From Clostridia bacterium (GTDB taxonomy: Bacteria; Bacillota; Clostridia; Oscillospirales; Acutalibacteraceae), in contig CAAFIS010000162.1 in NCBI GenBank assembly GCA_900763035.1, positions 1 through 13,489 of the forward strand: DNA of 13,489 nucleotides, given 5' to 3'. The notes beneath the pieces were generated by a model. That model saw nothing but the letters and a program-made list of their open reading frames with translations, searched no databases and was not told the origin of the DNA. Of the stretch, positions 7,557 to 13,489 are shown in pieces. The stretch's first letter is position 1. Each line of letters starts with the position of its first letter. The translations under genes were made by a program, and so were the position numbers.

Positions 7557-7580
7557 AAGGTCAACTCTCTTGACCTTTTT
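7557..7580 (+). terminator. Hairpin with T-tract, possible terminator of the uronate operon
   Basis: An 8-bp perfect stem, AAGGTCAA (7557-7564) and TTGACCTT (7570-7577), closes a 5-nt loop (CTCTC) and runs into five T (7576-7580, two of them in the stem). This is a weak to moderate intrinsic terminator for + strand transcription, and is the first such structure after the operon stop at 7243. The stem is AT-rich compared with the other terminators here. Because it sits just upstream of the transposase remnant, it may instead belong to the old mobile element or act as a protein-binding palindrome. Confidence 0.45.
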
Positions 7581-7641
7581 CGATCATACGATATCTATCT
7601 CCGTCCTACGGTCACCCGCGCGGCCACGCGGCAAAAAGCAC

Positions 7642-7670
7642 TTGCGTTTGGGCGCAAAACCGTGTATACT
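7642..7670 (+). promoter_or_regulatory. Sigma-A-type promoter for the Lrp-aminotransferase-ispE operon
   Basis: TTGCGT (7642-7647) and TATACT (7665-7670) are separated by exactly 17 nt, predicting initiation near 7677 and a leader of about 60 nt before the Lrp start at 7738. The -35 element is overlapped by an inverted repeat, TTGCG-N6-CGCAA (7642-7657). This would be a natural site for a repressor, possibly the Lrp-type protein itself. The promoter match is strong; the operator role is speculative. Confidence 0.72.
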
Positions 7671-7737
7671 TTAGGGAAACGGCGCGATAAAGTCACGCGC
7701 GCCGCGCGAGCCAAACCGAAGAAACGGAGGAAAGATC

Positions 7738-8211
7738 ATGGATAAACTGCTGAAACTGCTTGACGAGAACGCGCGCCTGACCGACGCGCAGCTGGCCGTC
7801 ATGCTGAACATGACCGAGAAAGAGGTCGGCGAGCATCTGGCCGCACTGGAAAAGGCGGGCGTCGTGCGCGGCTACAAGGCGCTGATCGACTGGGACAAGA
7901 CCAACCGCGAGTACGTCACCGCGATCATCGATCTGCAGATCGCGCCGTCGAAGGACCGCGGGTTCGACGCCGTGGCGGAAACGATCATGTCCTTCGACGA
8001 GGTGGAGAGCGTCTGCCTGATGTCCGGCGGCTACGACCTGTCGGTGCGGATCACGGGGCGGTCGTTCCGCGACGTGGCGATGTTCGTGGCCAAGCGCCTG
8101 TCGCCGATCGACGGCGTGCTGTCCACGGCCACGCATTTCGTGCTCAAGACGTATAAGGAGCGCGGCGTGCTGTTCCTCGAGGACGAAAAGGACGAAAGAG
8201 GGCAGCTATGA
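7738..8211 (+). CDS. Lrp/AsnC-family transcriptional regulator
   Basis: The 157-aa protein has the two-part layout of feast/famine regulators. An N-terminal winged helix-turn-helix (about 1-50; LLDENARLTDAQLAVML then LAALEKAGVVRGYKALID) is followed by a RAM ligand-binding domain (about 60-140) containing VESVCLMSGGYDLSVRITG-type sequence. Such proteins form dimers to octamers and respond to amino acids. The N-terminus begins directly in the helix-turn-helix, as is common for short Lrp proteins. GGAGG at 7726-7730 lies 7 nt before ATG 7738. The stop overlaps the aminotransferase start (ATGA), so it is co-translated with an amino-acid enzyme it may sense for or regulate. Autoregulation is possible through the inverted repeat in the promoter. 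The effector is unknown. Confidence 0.92.
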   Translation: MDKLLKLLDENARLTDAQLAVMLNMTEKEVGEHLAALEKAGVVRGYKALIDWDKTNREYVTAIIDLQIAPSKDRGFDAVAETIMSFDEVESVCLMSGGYDLSVRITGRSFRDVAMFVAKRLSPIDGVLSTATHFVLKTYKERGVLFLEDEKDERGQL

Positions 8212-9374
8212 ACTACGATAAGATCGTCAACCGGACGCTGTGCGAGCTCAAGCCCTCCGGCATCCGCAAATTTTTCGATATCGCAGCCGAGATGGACGAG
8301 GTGATCTCCCTCTCGGTAGGCGAGCCGGACTTTTCCACCCCGTGGCACATCCGGCAGGAGGGCATCGCGACGCTGGAAAAAGGCAAAACGTGGTACAGCC
8401 CCAATGCCGGGCTGCTTGCACTGCGGCAGGCGATCGCCGAGTATCTGCAGCGCCACGGCGGCCTGACCTATGCCCCGAAGGACGAGATCCTGGTCACCGT
8501 CGGCGGCAGCGAGGCGATCGACCTGACGATCCGCGCGCTGGTCACGCCGGGCGACGAGGTGCTGATCCCGGAGCCGAGCTTCGTCTGCTACGATCCGCTG
8601 ACCCGCATGGCGGGCGGCGTGCCGGTGCCGGTCGTCACCCGGGCGGAGGATGCGTTCCGCCTGACGGCGCAGGCCCTGCGCGAAAAGATCACCCCGCGCA
8701 CGAAGCTGCTGATCCTGCCCTACCCGAACAACCCCACCGGCGCGATCATGCCGCGTGAGGCGCTGGAGGAGATCGCCGAGGTGCTGCGCGGCACAGACGT
8801 GATGATCCTGTCGGACGAGATCTACGGCGAGCTGACCTACGGCCGCGATCACGTCAGCATCGCGTCCGTTCCCGGGATGCGGGAGCGTACCGTTCTCGTC
8901 AGCGGGTTCTCCAAGGCGTTCGCCATGACCGGCTGGCGCTTGGGCTATGCCTGCGGCCCCGCCCCGGTGATGAAGATGATCACCAAGCTGCATCAGTTCG
9001 CGATCATGTGTGCGCCCACCACGGCGCAGCACGCCGCGATCGAGGCGATGAACAACGGCGACGCCGACGTCGAGGCCATGCGCGGCGAATACGATATGCG
9101 CCGCCGCTATATCGTCGACGGGCTGCAAAAGCTGGGCCTGCCCTGCTTCGAGCCGGAGGGCGCGTTCTACGTGTTCCCGTGCATCCGCGGCACGGGCATG
9201 ACGTCCGACGGGTTCTGCGGCGCGCTGCTGGAGGAGAAGCACGTGGCCGTCGTGCCGGGCAGCGCCTTCGGCGCGTGCGGCGAAGGGTACGTGCGGATCT
9301 CGTACTGCTATTCGCTCAAGCACATCACGGAAGCGCTGCGGCGGATCGGCGCGTTTTTGGAGGAGCACCGATGA
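8208..9374 (+). CDS. Class I/II pyridoxal-phosphate aminotransferase (aspartate/aromatic type)
   Basis: The 388-aa fold-type I PLP enzyme should transfer amino groups between an amino acid and 2-oxoglutarate in the cytoplasm. Visible are SVGEPDFSTP (36-45), YSPNAG (63-68), GGSEAIDL (99-106), PYPNNPTG (171-178; N175 contacts PLP), SDEIYGELTYG (202-212; D203 pairs with the pyridine nitrogen), SGFSKAFAMTGWRLGY (232-247; K236 forms the Schiff base) and YVRISY (361-366; R363 binds the substrate carboxylate). All key residues are intact. The best remembered relatives are PatA/AspC-like enzymes, but the amino-acid preference cannot be read from sequence. AAAGAGGG at 8195-8202 precedes ATG 8208 by 5 nt. 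It overlaps both the Lrp stop and the ispE start by 4 nt, placing all three in one coupled operon. Confidence 0.93.
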   Translation: MNYDKIVNRTLCELKPSGIRKFFDIAAEMDEVISLSVGEPDFSTPWHIRQEGIATLEKGKTWYSPNAGLLALRQAIAEYLQRHGGLTYAPKDEILVTVGGSEAIDLTIRALVTPGDEVLIPEPSFVCYDPLTRMAGGVPVPVVTRAEDAFRLTAQALREKITPRTKLLILPYPNNPTGAIMPREALEEIAEVLRGTDVMILSDEIYGELTYGRDHVSIASVPGMRERTVLVSGFSKAFAMTGWRLGYACGPAPVMKMITKLHQFAIMCAPTTAQHAAIEAMNNGDADVEAMRGEYDMRRRYIVDGLQKLGLPCFEPEGAFYVFPCIRGTGMTSDGFCGALLEEKHVAVVPGSAFGACGEGYVRISYCYSLKHITEALRRIGAFLEEHR

Positions 9375-10246
9375 AACGGATCGTTGCCCGCGCCCCGGCC
9401 AAGCTCAACCTGACGCTGGACGTGGTCGACCGCCGCGCGGACGGCTATCACATCCTGAACAGTCTGATGCAGACCGTCGACCGTTACGACACGCTGACCG
9501 CGACCGCAACGGACGGCCCCGTCACGCTGACGTTGGAAGGTGTCGAGCCCTGCCCGCCGGAAAAAAACACGGCCGTGCGTGCCGCGCATCTGTTTTTGCG
9601 GCATTGCGGCCTGTCGGCCGGCGCGGCGCTGCACCTCAAAAAAACGATCCCGCAGCAGGCGGGCATGGGCGGCGGCAGCGCCGATGCCGCCGCCGCGCTT
9701 GCGGCGCTCGACCGCCTGTTCGGCACGGCGCTGCCAAAGGCGGAGCTGCTCTCGTTGGCGCTGGAGGTCGGTGCGGACGTGCCGTTCTGCCTGCACGGCG
9801 GCACGGCGATGGTCACCGGCATCGGCGAAAAGATCTGCCCCCTGCCGCTGCTGCCGCCGCTCGCGTTCGTCGTCGCCAAGCCGCCGGAGGGCATCTCCAC
9901 GGCCGAGGCTTACCGCGCCGTCGATGCTGCGCCGCTCACGCGGCGGCCGGATAATGCGGCGGCGCGCCGCGCCGTGCAGAACGGCGACCTTGCGGCACTG
10001 CTGCCGCAGTTCATCAATGTGTTCTCCGATGCCACGGCGCTGCCGGGCGTCGAGCAGATCCGCCGCGCGATGCTGTCGTGCGGCGCACACGCCGCGTGCA
10101 TGACCGGCAGCGGCAGCGCCGTGTTCGGCGTGTTCGTCGACGGCGATGCGGCCGACCGCTGCGCCGCTGCGCTGTCCGCACAGTGGGACACGGTGTTCAT
10201 CTGCCGCCCATGCAGCGGCATCGATCTTTCCGAACAGATCGTATGA
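9371..10246 (+). CDS. ispE: 4-diphosphocytidyl-2-C-methyl-D-erythritol kinase
   Basis: This 291-aa GHMP-superfamily kinase phosphorylates CDP-methylerythritol at the 2-hydroxyl, the fourth step of the MEP isoprenoid pathway. The N-terminal APAKLNLTLDV (8-18, K11) is the substrate-binding motif, with DGYHILNSLMQ (24-34) after it. The ATP-binding GHMP loop is PQQAGMGGGSADAAA (94-108). D136 in GADVPF is the likely catalytic Asp, and a C-terminal CMTGSGSAVFGVF forms GHMP motif 3. Length is normal. The same frame stays open back to 9008, but ATG 9371 is correct: it follows GGAGGAG (9359-9365) and the protein starts with the conserved motif. ATGA overlap couples it to the aminotransferase. Placement shortly before spoIIR recalls gene order in many Clostridia. 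A long hairpin terminator follows 6 nt after the stop. Confidence 0.96.
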   Translation: MKRIVARAPAKLNLTLDVVDRRADGYHILNSLMQTVDRYDTLTATATDGPVTLTLEGVEPCPPEKNTAVRAAHLFLRHCGLSAGAALHLKKTIPQQAGMGGGSADAAAALAALDRLFGTALPKAELLSLALEVGADVPFCLHGGTAMVTGIGEKICPLPLLPPLAFVVAKPPEGISTAEAYRAVDAAPLTRRPDNAAARRAVQNGDLAALLPQFINVFSDATALPGVEQIRRAMLSCGAHAACMTGSGSAVFGVFVDGDAADRCAAALSAQWDTVFICRPCSGIDLSEQIV

Positions 10247-10270
10247 TCGGCCAAGATCCCGTCCATACTC
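10241..10270 (+). promoter_or_regulatory. Candidate sigma-F (forespore) promoter for spoIIR
   Basis: GTATG (10241-10245) and GTCCATACTC (10261-10270) are separated by 15 nt. They resemble the remembered B. subtilis sigma-F elements (GywTA, then GgnnAnAMTw), with one mismatch at -35 and two at weakly conserved or edge positions at -10. The site overlaps the ispE stop codon, and spoIIR is a sigma-F gene in B. subtilis. Predicted initiation near 10277 lies inside the loop of the ispE terminator hairpin. There is no other obvious promoter for spoIIR nearby. The match is by eye and could be chance. Confidence 0.42.
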
Positions 10271-10310
10271 TGCCTTGCGATCAGCAAAGCGGAAAGGACG
10301 GGATCTTTTT
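10253..10310 (+). terminator. Intrinsic terminator after ispE, ending at the spoIIR start codon
   Basis: A 12-bp perfect stem pairs AAGATCCCGTCC (10253-10264) with GGACGGGATCTT (10296-10307) and runs into five T (10306-10310). The 31-nt apical region is itself structured: GCCTTGC (10272-10278) pairs with GCAAAGC (10284-10290) with one C-A mismatch around a GATCA loop. The T-run directly touches the spoIIR ATG at 10311, so the 3' arm covers the region where that gene's ribosome binding site must lie. Confidence 0.8.
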
Positions 10311-10991
10311 ATGCACAGGATCGGGAACGAAAAAACGGCGCGGCACCTCCGCACGGTGCGCGTTTTTTTGCCGCTGCACCGGCAGCAGCTGCTGCGCGCG
10401 ATGGCGGGCGGGCTGGCGCTCTGCGCCGCGCTCGCCGTCTGCACCGCCTATCGCCGGTGCAGCGATATCCGGCAGAGCGTCGTGCGGCTGCACATCTTGG
10501 CCAATTCCGATACCGAGGCCGATCAGGCGCTGAAGCTGACGGTGCGCGATGCCGTCACGTCCGCCGCAGCCGGCTGGCTGGACGGCGCGGCGGACGCGGA
10601 CGAGGCGCTGCGGCTGGCCGAAAATGCTCTGCCGCAGCTGCAAGCGGCGGCAGAGGACGCGCTGCGTGCGGCGGACAGCACGCAGTCTGTGCGCGCCGAG
10701 GTGTGCCGGATGTATTTCCCCACGCGCGAATATGCAGCGGAAAACGGCACGGTCACGCTGCCCGCCGGGATGTACGATGCCGTGCGCCTGACCCTTGGCG
10801 AGGGCAAGGGCCACAACTGGTGGTGCGTCGTGTTCCCGCCGATGTGCCTTGGCGCGGCGGCGGACGAAAAGCAGCTGGGTGATGTCCTCTCGCCGGACGA
10901 GGAGCGTTTCGTGACCGGCGGCAGCCGCTACACCGTTCGCTTTTGGCTGATCGAGCAGATCGAAGAGCTGCTGTGCCGCTTCCGCAAATGA
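10311..10991 (+). CDS. spoIIR: Stage II sporulation protein R
   Basis: The 226-aa product matches SpoIIR, the forespore-made signal that crosses the intermembrane space and triggers SpoIIGA cleavage of pro-sigma-E in the mother cell. After a basic N-terminus a hydrophobic segment (about 29-47) serves as signal or anchor for export. Next come VVRLHILANSDTEADQALKL (57-76) with VRDAV at 78-82, the family hallmark, and then GEGKGHNWWCVVFPPMC (163-179), another conserved block. The frame is open upstream to 10146 inside ispE. I chose ATG 10311 because the basic N-terminus and membrane segment follow it at normal distance and the sequence before it is the terminator. The best ribosome-binding match, AAAGGA (10293-10298), is 12 nt away, rather far, and partly inside the hairpin 3' arm. 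Its presence implies an endospore former. Confidence 0.93.
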   Translation: MHRIGNEKTARHLRTVRVFLPLHRQQLLRAMAGGLALCAALAVCTAYRRCSDIRQSVVRLHILANSDTEADQALKLTVRDAVTSAAAGWLDGAADADEALRLAENALPQLQAAAEDALRAADSTQSVRAEVCRMYFPTREYAAENGTVTLPAGMYDAVRLTLGEGKGHNWWCVVFPPMCLGAAADEKQLGDVLSPDEERFVTGGSRYTVRFWLIEQIEELLCRFRK

Positions 10992-10999
10992 TCCTCCGC

Positions 11000-11042
11000 G
11001 CCCGCCGACAGCGGCAAGATGCCGCGTTCGGCGGGCATTTTT
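11000..11042 (+). terminator. Intrinsic terminator after spoIIR
   Basis: GCCCGCCGA (11000-11008) pairs with TCGGCGGGC (11028-11036), with an inner stem GCGGC (11011-11015)/GCCGC (11021-11025) and a following ATTTTT run (11037-11042). It begins 8 nt after the spoIIR stop and makes spoIIR a single-gene unit. Confidence 0.88.
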
Positions 11043-11095
11043 CTTCCGAAAATTTCCGTTGCCGAAGGAAAAAGATGACAGCTTTGTAACCTTTC

Positions 11096-11124
11096 TTGCA
11101 TATCGCAGCCAAATGTGCTATAGT
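11096..11124 (+). promoter_or_regulatory. Sigma-A-type promoter of the membrane polymerase-like gene
   Basis: TTGCAT (11096-11101) and TATAGT (11119-11124) are separated by exactly 17 nt. Initiation near 11131 would give a leader of about 54 nt to ATG 11185. The surrounding 11043-11130 stretch is noticeably more AT-rich than the coding DNA, as expected of a promoter. Confidence 0.75.
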
Positions 11125-11184
11125 ATGTTGGCTGTCCCGGACGGCACCGAAGCGCTGCCCGGGAGCAAAAAGAAAGGAGCCGCT

Positions 11185-12633
11185 ATGGAACTTACAAGTC
11201 GATCGCCCGCACCGGCCGGTATCCGGTCGTGGCAATGGGCGCTTCTGCTGTTGGCTGCCGTGCCGCTTTTTCCGGAATACTGCTGTTTTCTGCTCGTCGC
11301 CGCCGCGGCAGGCTTCGCCGTGCACGACGTCCGCGCCCGGCTCGCCCGTCCGCCGAAGCTCGGCTACATCGGCGTGCTGCTGCTGATCTACATCGCTTAC
11401 ACGGCGCTCAGTACGCTCTGGTCGATCAAACGGGCCGCCACGCTGGAAACGGCCGCGATGTGGCTGTATCTGTTCATGCTCTATCCGATCGTCCGCATGA
11501 CGGTCACCGACCGGCACAGGCTCAACACCCTGCTGCTGTACCTGACTGTGGCGGCAGCGCTCGTCGGTGCGATCGGCACGGCGCAGTATATCATCGGCAC
11601 GGTCACGAACACGAACCCCATCCGCTTTTGGGATCCGCTGGACAAGATCGTTTACCGGCTGCTGCCGATGGAGATCGGCTTCACGCCGTACAAGCTGCGC
11701 GCCTGCGCCACGTTCTCCAACCCCAACGTCCTGTCCGAATACCTGACGGCCATGCTGCCGGTGGCGATCGTGTTCAATACCTCCGTCGCGCCGCAGCGGC
11801 TGCGTCATTTCACGCACGGCTGCATCATCGCGATCGTCAGCGGCATTTTGTTCTCGTTCTCCCGCGGCGGATACCTTGCGCTGATCGCGATCATGCTGGC
11901 CACGGTGCTGTGCAACATCCCGCGGCGGACGAAGACCGTCATCGCCTACGCCTTCGCGGCGCTGCTGCTGATCCCCAACAGCGTGGTGGCGCGCATGATG
12001 ACCGTGATCCCGGGCATCTCCGTCGGCAGCGAGATCATCGACAGCATCACCCGCGATGACGAAGACGGCAAAGACGGCCACCATACCGGAAGCGGCGACC
12101 GCGACCTGGACGACCTGATCAACTCCGGCCCGGACGGTGCGATCAATGCCCGTTGGCACATTTGGTTCTCGCTGCTCGACGATTTCCGGCAGCGCCCGAT
12201 CCAAGGCTACGGCGCGGGCTGCGCCGTTACGTGGGCGCTGCTGCGCAGCCACGGGATCGAGGCGATCCACGCGCACAACATCGTCCTGCAGTTCTTGGTC
12301 GAGGGCGGCATCATCGCCGTGGCGATCATGGCGCTGATCGCGCTGCGCGTCCTGCGGCTGGGGCTGGATCTGCTGCTGACGCCAAAGGACAGCCGCACGT
12401 TTTGGATGGGCTTCGCGGTGCTGGGCTTCGCCGGCGCGATCTTCCTGCAGGGCTTGGCCGATTACCCGCTGATGACGCCGAAGCTCGTGTTCGACCTGAT
12501 CCTGCTGCTCGCCGTCGGCGAGCGGATGGCCGAGCTTTATCCCGTCCCACGCGGCATCCCGCTGCACGCCCGCCTGCAAGCGGCGATCACCGGCCGCCGC
12601 GTCCCCCGCTCCGCAGGGGAGCGCACGATCTGA
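11185..12633 (+). CDS. O-antigen ligase/polymerase-like (Wzy_C) multi-pass membrane protein
   Basis: The 482-aa protein has about ten to twelve hydrophobic segments (for example 16-46, 60-78, 88-104, 114-139, 186-198, 212-224, 229-243, 250-268, 366-390, 407-424, 435-446). Family marks are CATFSNPNVLSEYL (174-187), FSFSRGGYLAL (223-233) and HAHNIVLQFLVEGG (362-375), the large-loop His region of Wzy_C/WaaL-type enzymes, which polymerise or transfer lipid-linked glycans at the outer face of the membrane. An acidic, Gly-rich stretch (287-319, DDEDGKDGHHTGSGD onward) inserts in the extracytoplasmic loop before NARWHIW. The frame is open upstream to 11059, but ATG 11185 has AAAGGAG (11173-11179) 5 nt before it and a promoter in place. 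It is monocistronic, and no other polysaccharide genes are in view except the GH99-like gene opposite. The glycan substrate is unknown. Confidence 0.85.
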   Translation: MELTSRSPAPAGIRSWQWALLLLAAVPLFPEYCCFLLVAAAAGFAVHDVRARLARPPKLGYIGVLLLIYIAYTALSTLWSIKRAATLETAAMWLYLFMLYPIVRMTVTDRHRLNTLLLYLTVAAALVGAIGTAQYIIGTVTNTNPIRFWDPLDKIVYRLLPMEIGFTPYKLRACATFSNPNVLSEYLTAMLPVAIVFNTSVAPQRLRHFTHGCIIAIVSGILFSFSRGGYLALIAIMLATVLCNIPRRTKTVIAYAFAALLLIPNSVVARMMTVIPGISVGSEIIDSITRDDEDGKDGHHTGSGDRDLDDLINSGPDGAINARWHIWFSLLDDFRQRPIQGYGAGCAVTWALLRSHGIEAIHAHNIVLQFLVEGGIIAVAIMALIALRVLRLGLDLLLTPKDSRTFWMGFAVLGFAGAIFLQGLADYPLMTPKLVFDLILLLAVGERMAELYPVPRGIPLHARLQAAITGRRVPRSAGERTI

Positions 12634-12745
12634 CCCGCACGCCCTCCACGCGGCAGAATTCGTGTTCGTCCGGCTCGCGCCGTTCCTGCTGATCGGCTCG
12701 GCCGTCGGCGCCTGTCTGACACGCAAAAGGAAATAAAACGAAACC

Positions 12746-12794
12746 GATCTGCCCGGCAGGGAGCGATGCTCCCCGCCGGGCAGATCTGTTTTGC
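12746..12794. terminator. Bidirectional intrinsic terminator between convergent genes
   Basis: GATCTGCCCGGC (12746-12757) pairs with GCCGGGCAGATC (12775-12786). After one A-C mismatch, GGGAGC (12759-12764) pairs with GCTCCC (12768-12773) around a GAT loop. The right side reads TGTTTTG and the left side AAAACGAAACC, giving a T-rich tail in both directions. It serves the membrane protein gene ending at 12633 and the minus-strand gene ending at 12802. Confidence 0.9.
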
Positions 12795-12801
12795 TTTTCG
12801 T

Positions 12802-13489
12802 TCACTTTTTGACCACGGCGTCGCGGATCGCTTCCAGATAGCCGAAGCGGTCGCGCACGTTCGGCACAAGGCCGGGGCCGCCCTCCGCCCATTCGGACAT
12901 ATTGTAGCACATGATCACCTGCGGCAGCGCGGGATATTTCTCCAGCTGCGCGACCGCCTTCTGCATATACTGCGCAAACAGCGCGGGCGTGCTGCCGGGG
13001 CAGATCCACCCCGATTCGTGCGGCCGCTGCGTGTGGACCGACGTACCGACGGAGACGATGACGTTGCCCTTTTTGGGCGGCTTGAAATTCGCCACCAGAT
13101 CGGCATACGTGTATTTCCCGGTACGGTCGGTCACCGTGTAGTTCGGCGTGTAGCTGGTCGTATAGCGCAGCACGCCGTCCGCGGTCATGTCGCCGATGTC
13201 CTTCACCGGCCAGTTGATGTACAGCGCCATACCGCCGAAGCCCGCCTTGCGGAAACGCGCGGCCAGCTCCCGGTAAAAGGACTTCACGTTCTCCGTGCTG
13301 CCGAAGATCGTGGGATAGGACGATTCGGCGATGATCGAGATGACGGGATAGCGCTTGCCGTCCCGCTCGACGTAATAGTAGTTGTCATACTTGCTGTAGA
13401 TCTTGTCGACCAAGGCGAAAAAGTTCTCGCGCACCCGCTTTTCGTTGGCCGCGTCATACGCCTTGGGGAAGGAATACTCCCCGCTCATG
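12802..13489 (-). CDS. GH99/GH71-like (WbsX-type) domain protein, 5' end outside window
   Basis: At least 228 residues are visible on the minus strand, with the frame reaching the window edge. The Met at 13488 is probably internal, because the frame cannot be checked further upstream. The pattern suggests a TIM-barrel glycoside-hydrolase-like domain of the GH99/GH71/WbsX group. It has VISIIAESSYPTIFG, then FGGMALYINWP, and near the C-terminus VIMCYNMSEWAEGGPGL followed by RFGYLEAIRDAV. The (N/S)EWAEG block plus YLEAI is typical of that group, whose members act on mannose-type or cell-surface glycans or are encoded in polysaccharide loci. The stop lies directly beside the bidirectional terminator. 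Enzymatic activity and localisation cannot be judged, since any signal peptide would be outside the window. Confidence 0.6.
   Translation of the reverse strand, partial: MSGEYSFPKAYDAANEKRVRENFFALVDKIYSKYDNYYYVERDGKRYPVISIIAESSYPTIFGSTENVKSFYRELAARFRKAGFGGMALYINWPVKDIGDMTADGVLRYTTSYTPNYTVTDRTGKYTYADLVANFKPPKKGNVIVSVGTSVHTQRPHESGWICPGSTPALFAQYMQKAVAQLEKYPALPQVIMCYNMSEWAEGGPGLVPNVRDRFGYLEAIRDAVVKK

Noticed and set aside
7542..7745. 67-codon + strand frame upstream of the Lrp gene
   Set aside because: It spans the hairpin, the promoter and the Lrp ribosome binding site, is basic and low in complexity, and has no ribosome binding site of its own.
9008..9370. Upstream in-frame extension of ispE
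   Set aside because: The translation before 9371 is Arg-rich nonsense overlapping the aminotransferase, whereas ATG 9371 has GGAGGAG and the conserved IspE N-terminal motif.
10146..10310. Upstream in-frame extension of spoIIR
   Set aside because: It would lie inside ispE and the terminator; the extra residues have no SpoIIR similarity and would bury the export segment.
11059..11184. Upstream in-frame extension of the membrane polymerase-like gene
   Set aside because: It contains the -35/-10 promoter and lies before the AAAGGAG site serving ATG 11185.
10753..12726. 657-codon open frame on the minus strand
   Set aside because: It is antisense to spoIIR and the Wzy-like gene, has Arg/Asp/His/Gln-rich composition with no recognisable domain, and crosses the terminator and promoter of real + strand genes.

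Overview
The window looks like chromosomal DNA of a GC-rich, endospore-forming Firmicute (Clostridia, plausibly an Oscillospiraceae-type gut or rumen bacterium). This rests on a SpoIIR homologue, strong AGGAGG-type ribosome binding sites, tightly overlapping genes, an MEP-pathway gene (ispE), and a strong G/C third-position bias. The genus cannot be named from the sequence alone. No tRNA, rRNA, CRISPR array, integrase or complete insertion sequence was seen.

Region 1 (16-7243, + strand) is a seven-gene catabolic operon whose genes overlap by 4-8 nt or lie within about 20 nt of each other. It starts with the hexuronate core: uronate isomerase UxaC, mannonate dehydratase UxuA, and an SDR-type mannonate/fructuronate oxidoreductase. 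Two sugar-phosphate-isomerase-like TIM-barrel proteins and two tandem paralogous Gfo/Idh/MocA dehydrogenases follow. The first three should interconvert glucuronate, fructuronate, mannonate and 2-keto-3-deoxygluconate. The other four resemble the oxidise/rearrange modules used on glycosides and uncommon sugars, so the locus may release or convert an unusual uronate or glucuronide before the classical route. No transporter, regulator, KDG kinase or aldolase is visible; the operon may continue upstream, since only 15 nt precede uxaC.

Region 2 (7244-7737) is a 494-nt gap. It holds a decayed transposase start on the minus strand, a small hairpin with a T-tract, and a good sigma-A promoter for the next operon.

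Region 3 (7738-10246, + strand) is a three-gene operon with 4-nt start/stop overlaps: Lrp/AsnC regulator, class I aminotransferase, ispE. A long hairpin with a T-run follows ispE and ends directly at the spoIIR start codon. A candidate sigma-F promoter lies across the ispE stop codon and the hairpin's 5' arm, which suggests a compact terminator/forespore-promoter arrangement.

Region 4 (10311-13489) holds spoIIR with its own terminator, then a monocistronic O-antigen-ligase/polymerase-like membrane protein with a clear promoter. A strong bidirectional terminator separates it from a convergent, window-truncated gene on the minus strand that encodes a GH99/GH71-like (WbsX-type) domain.
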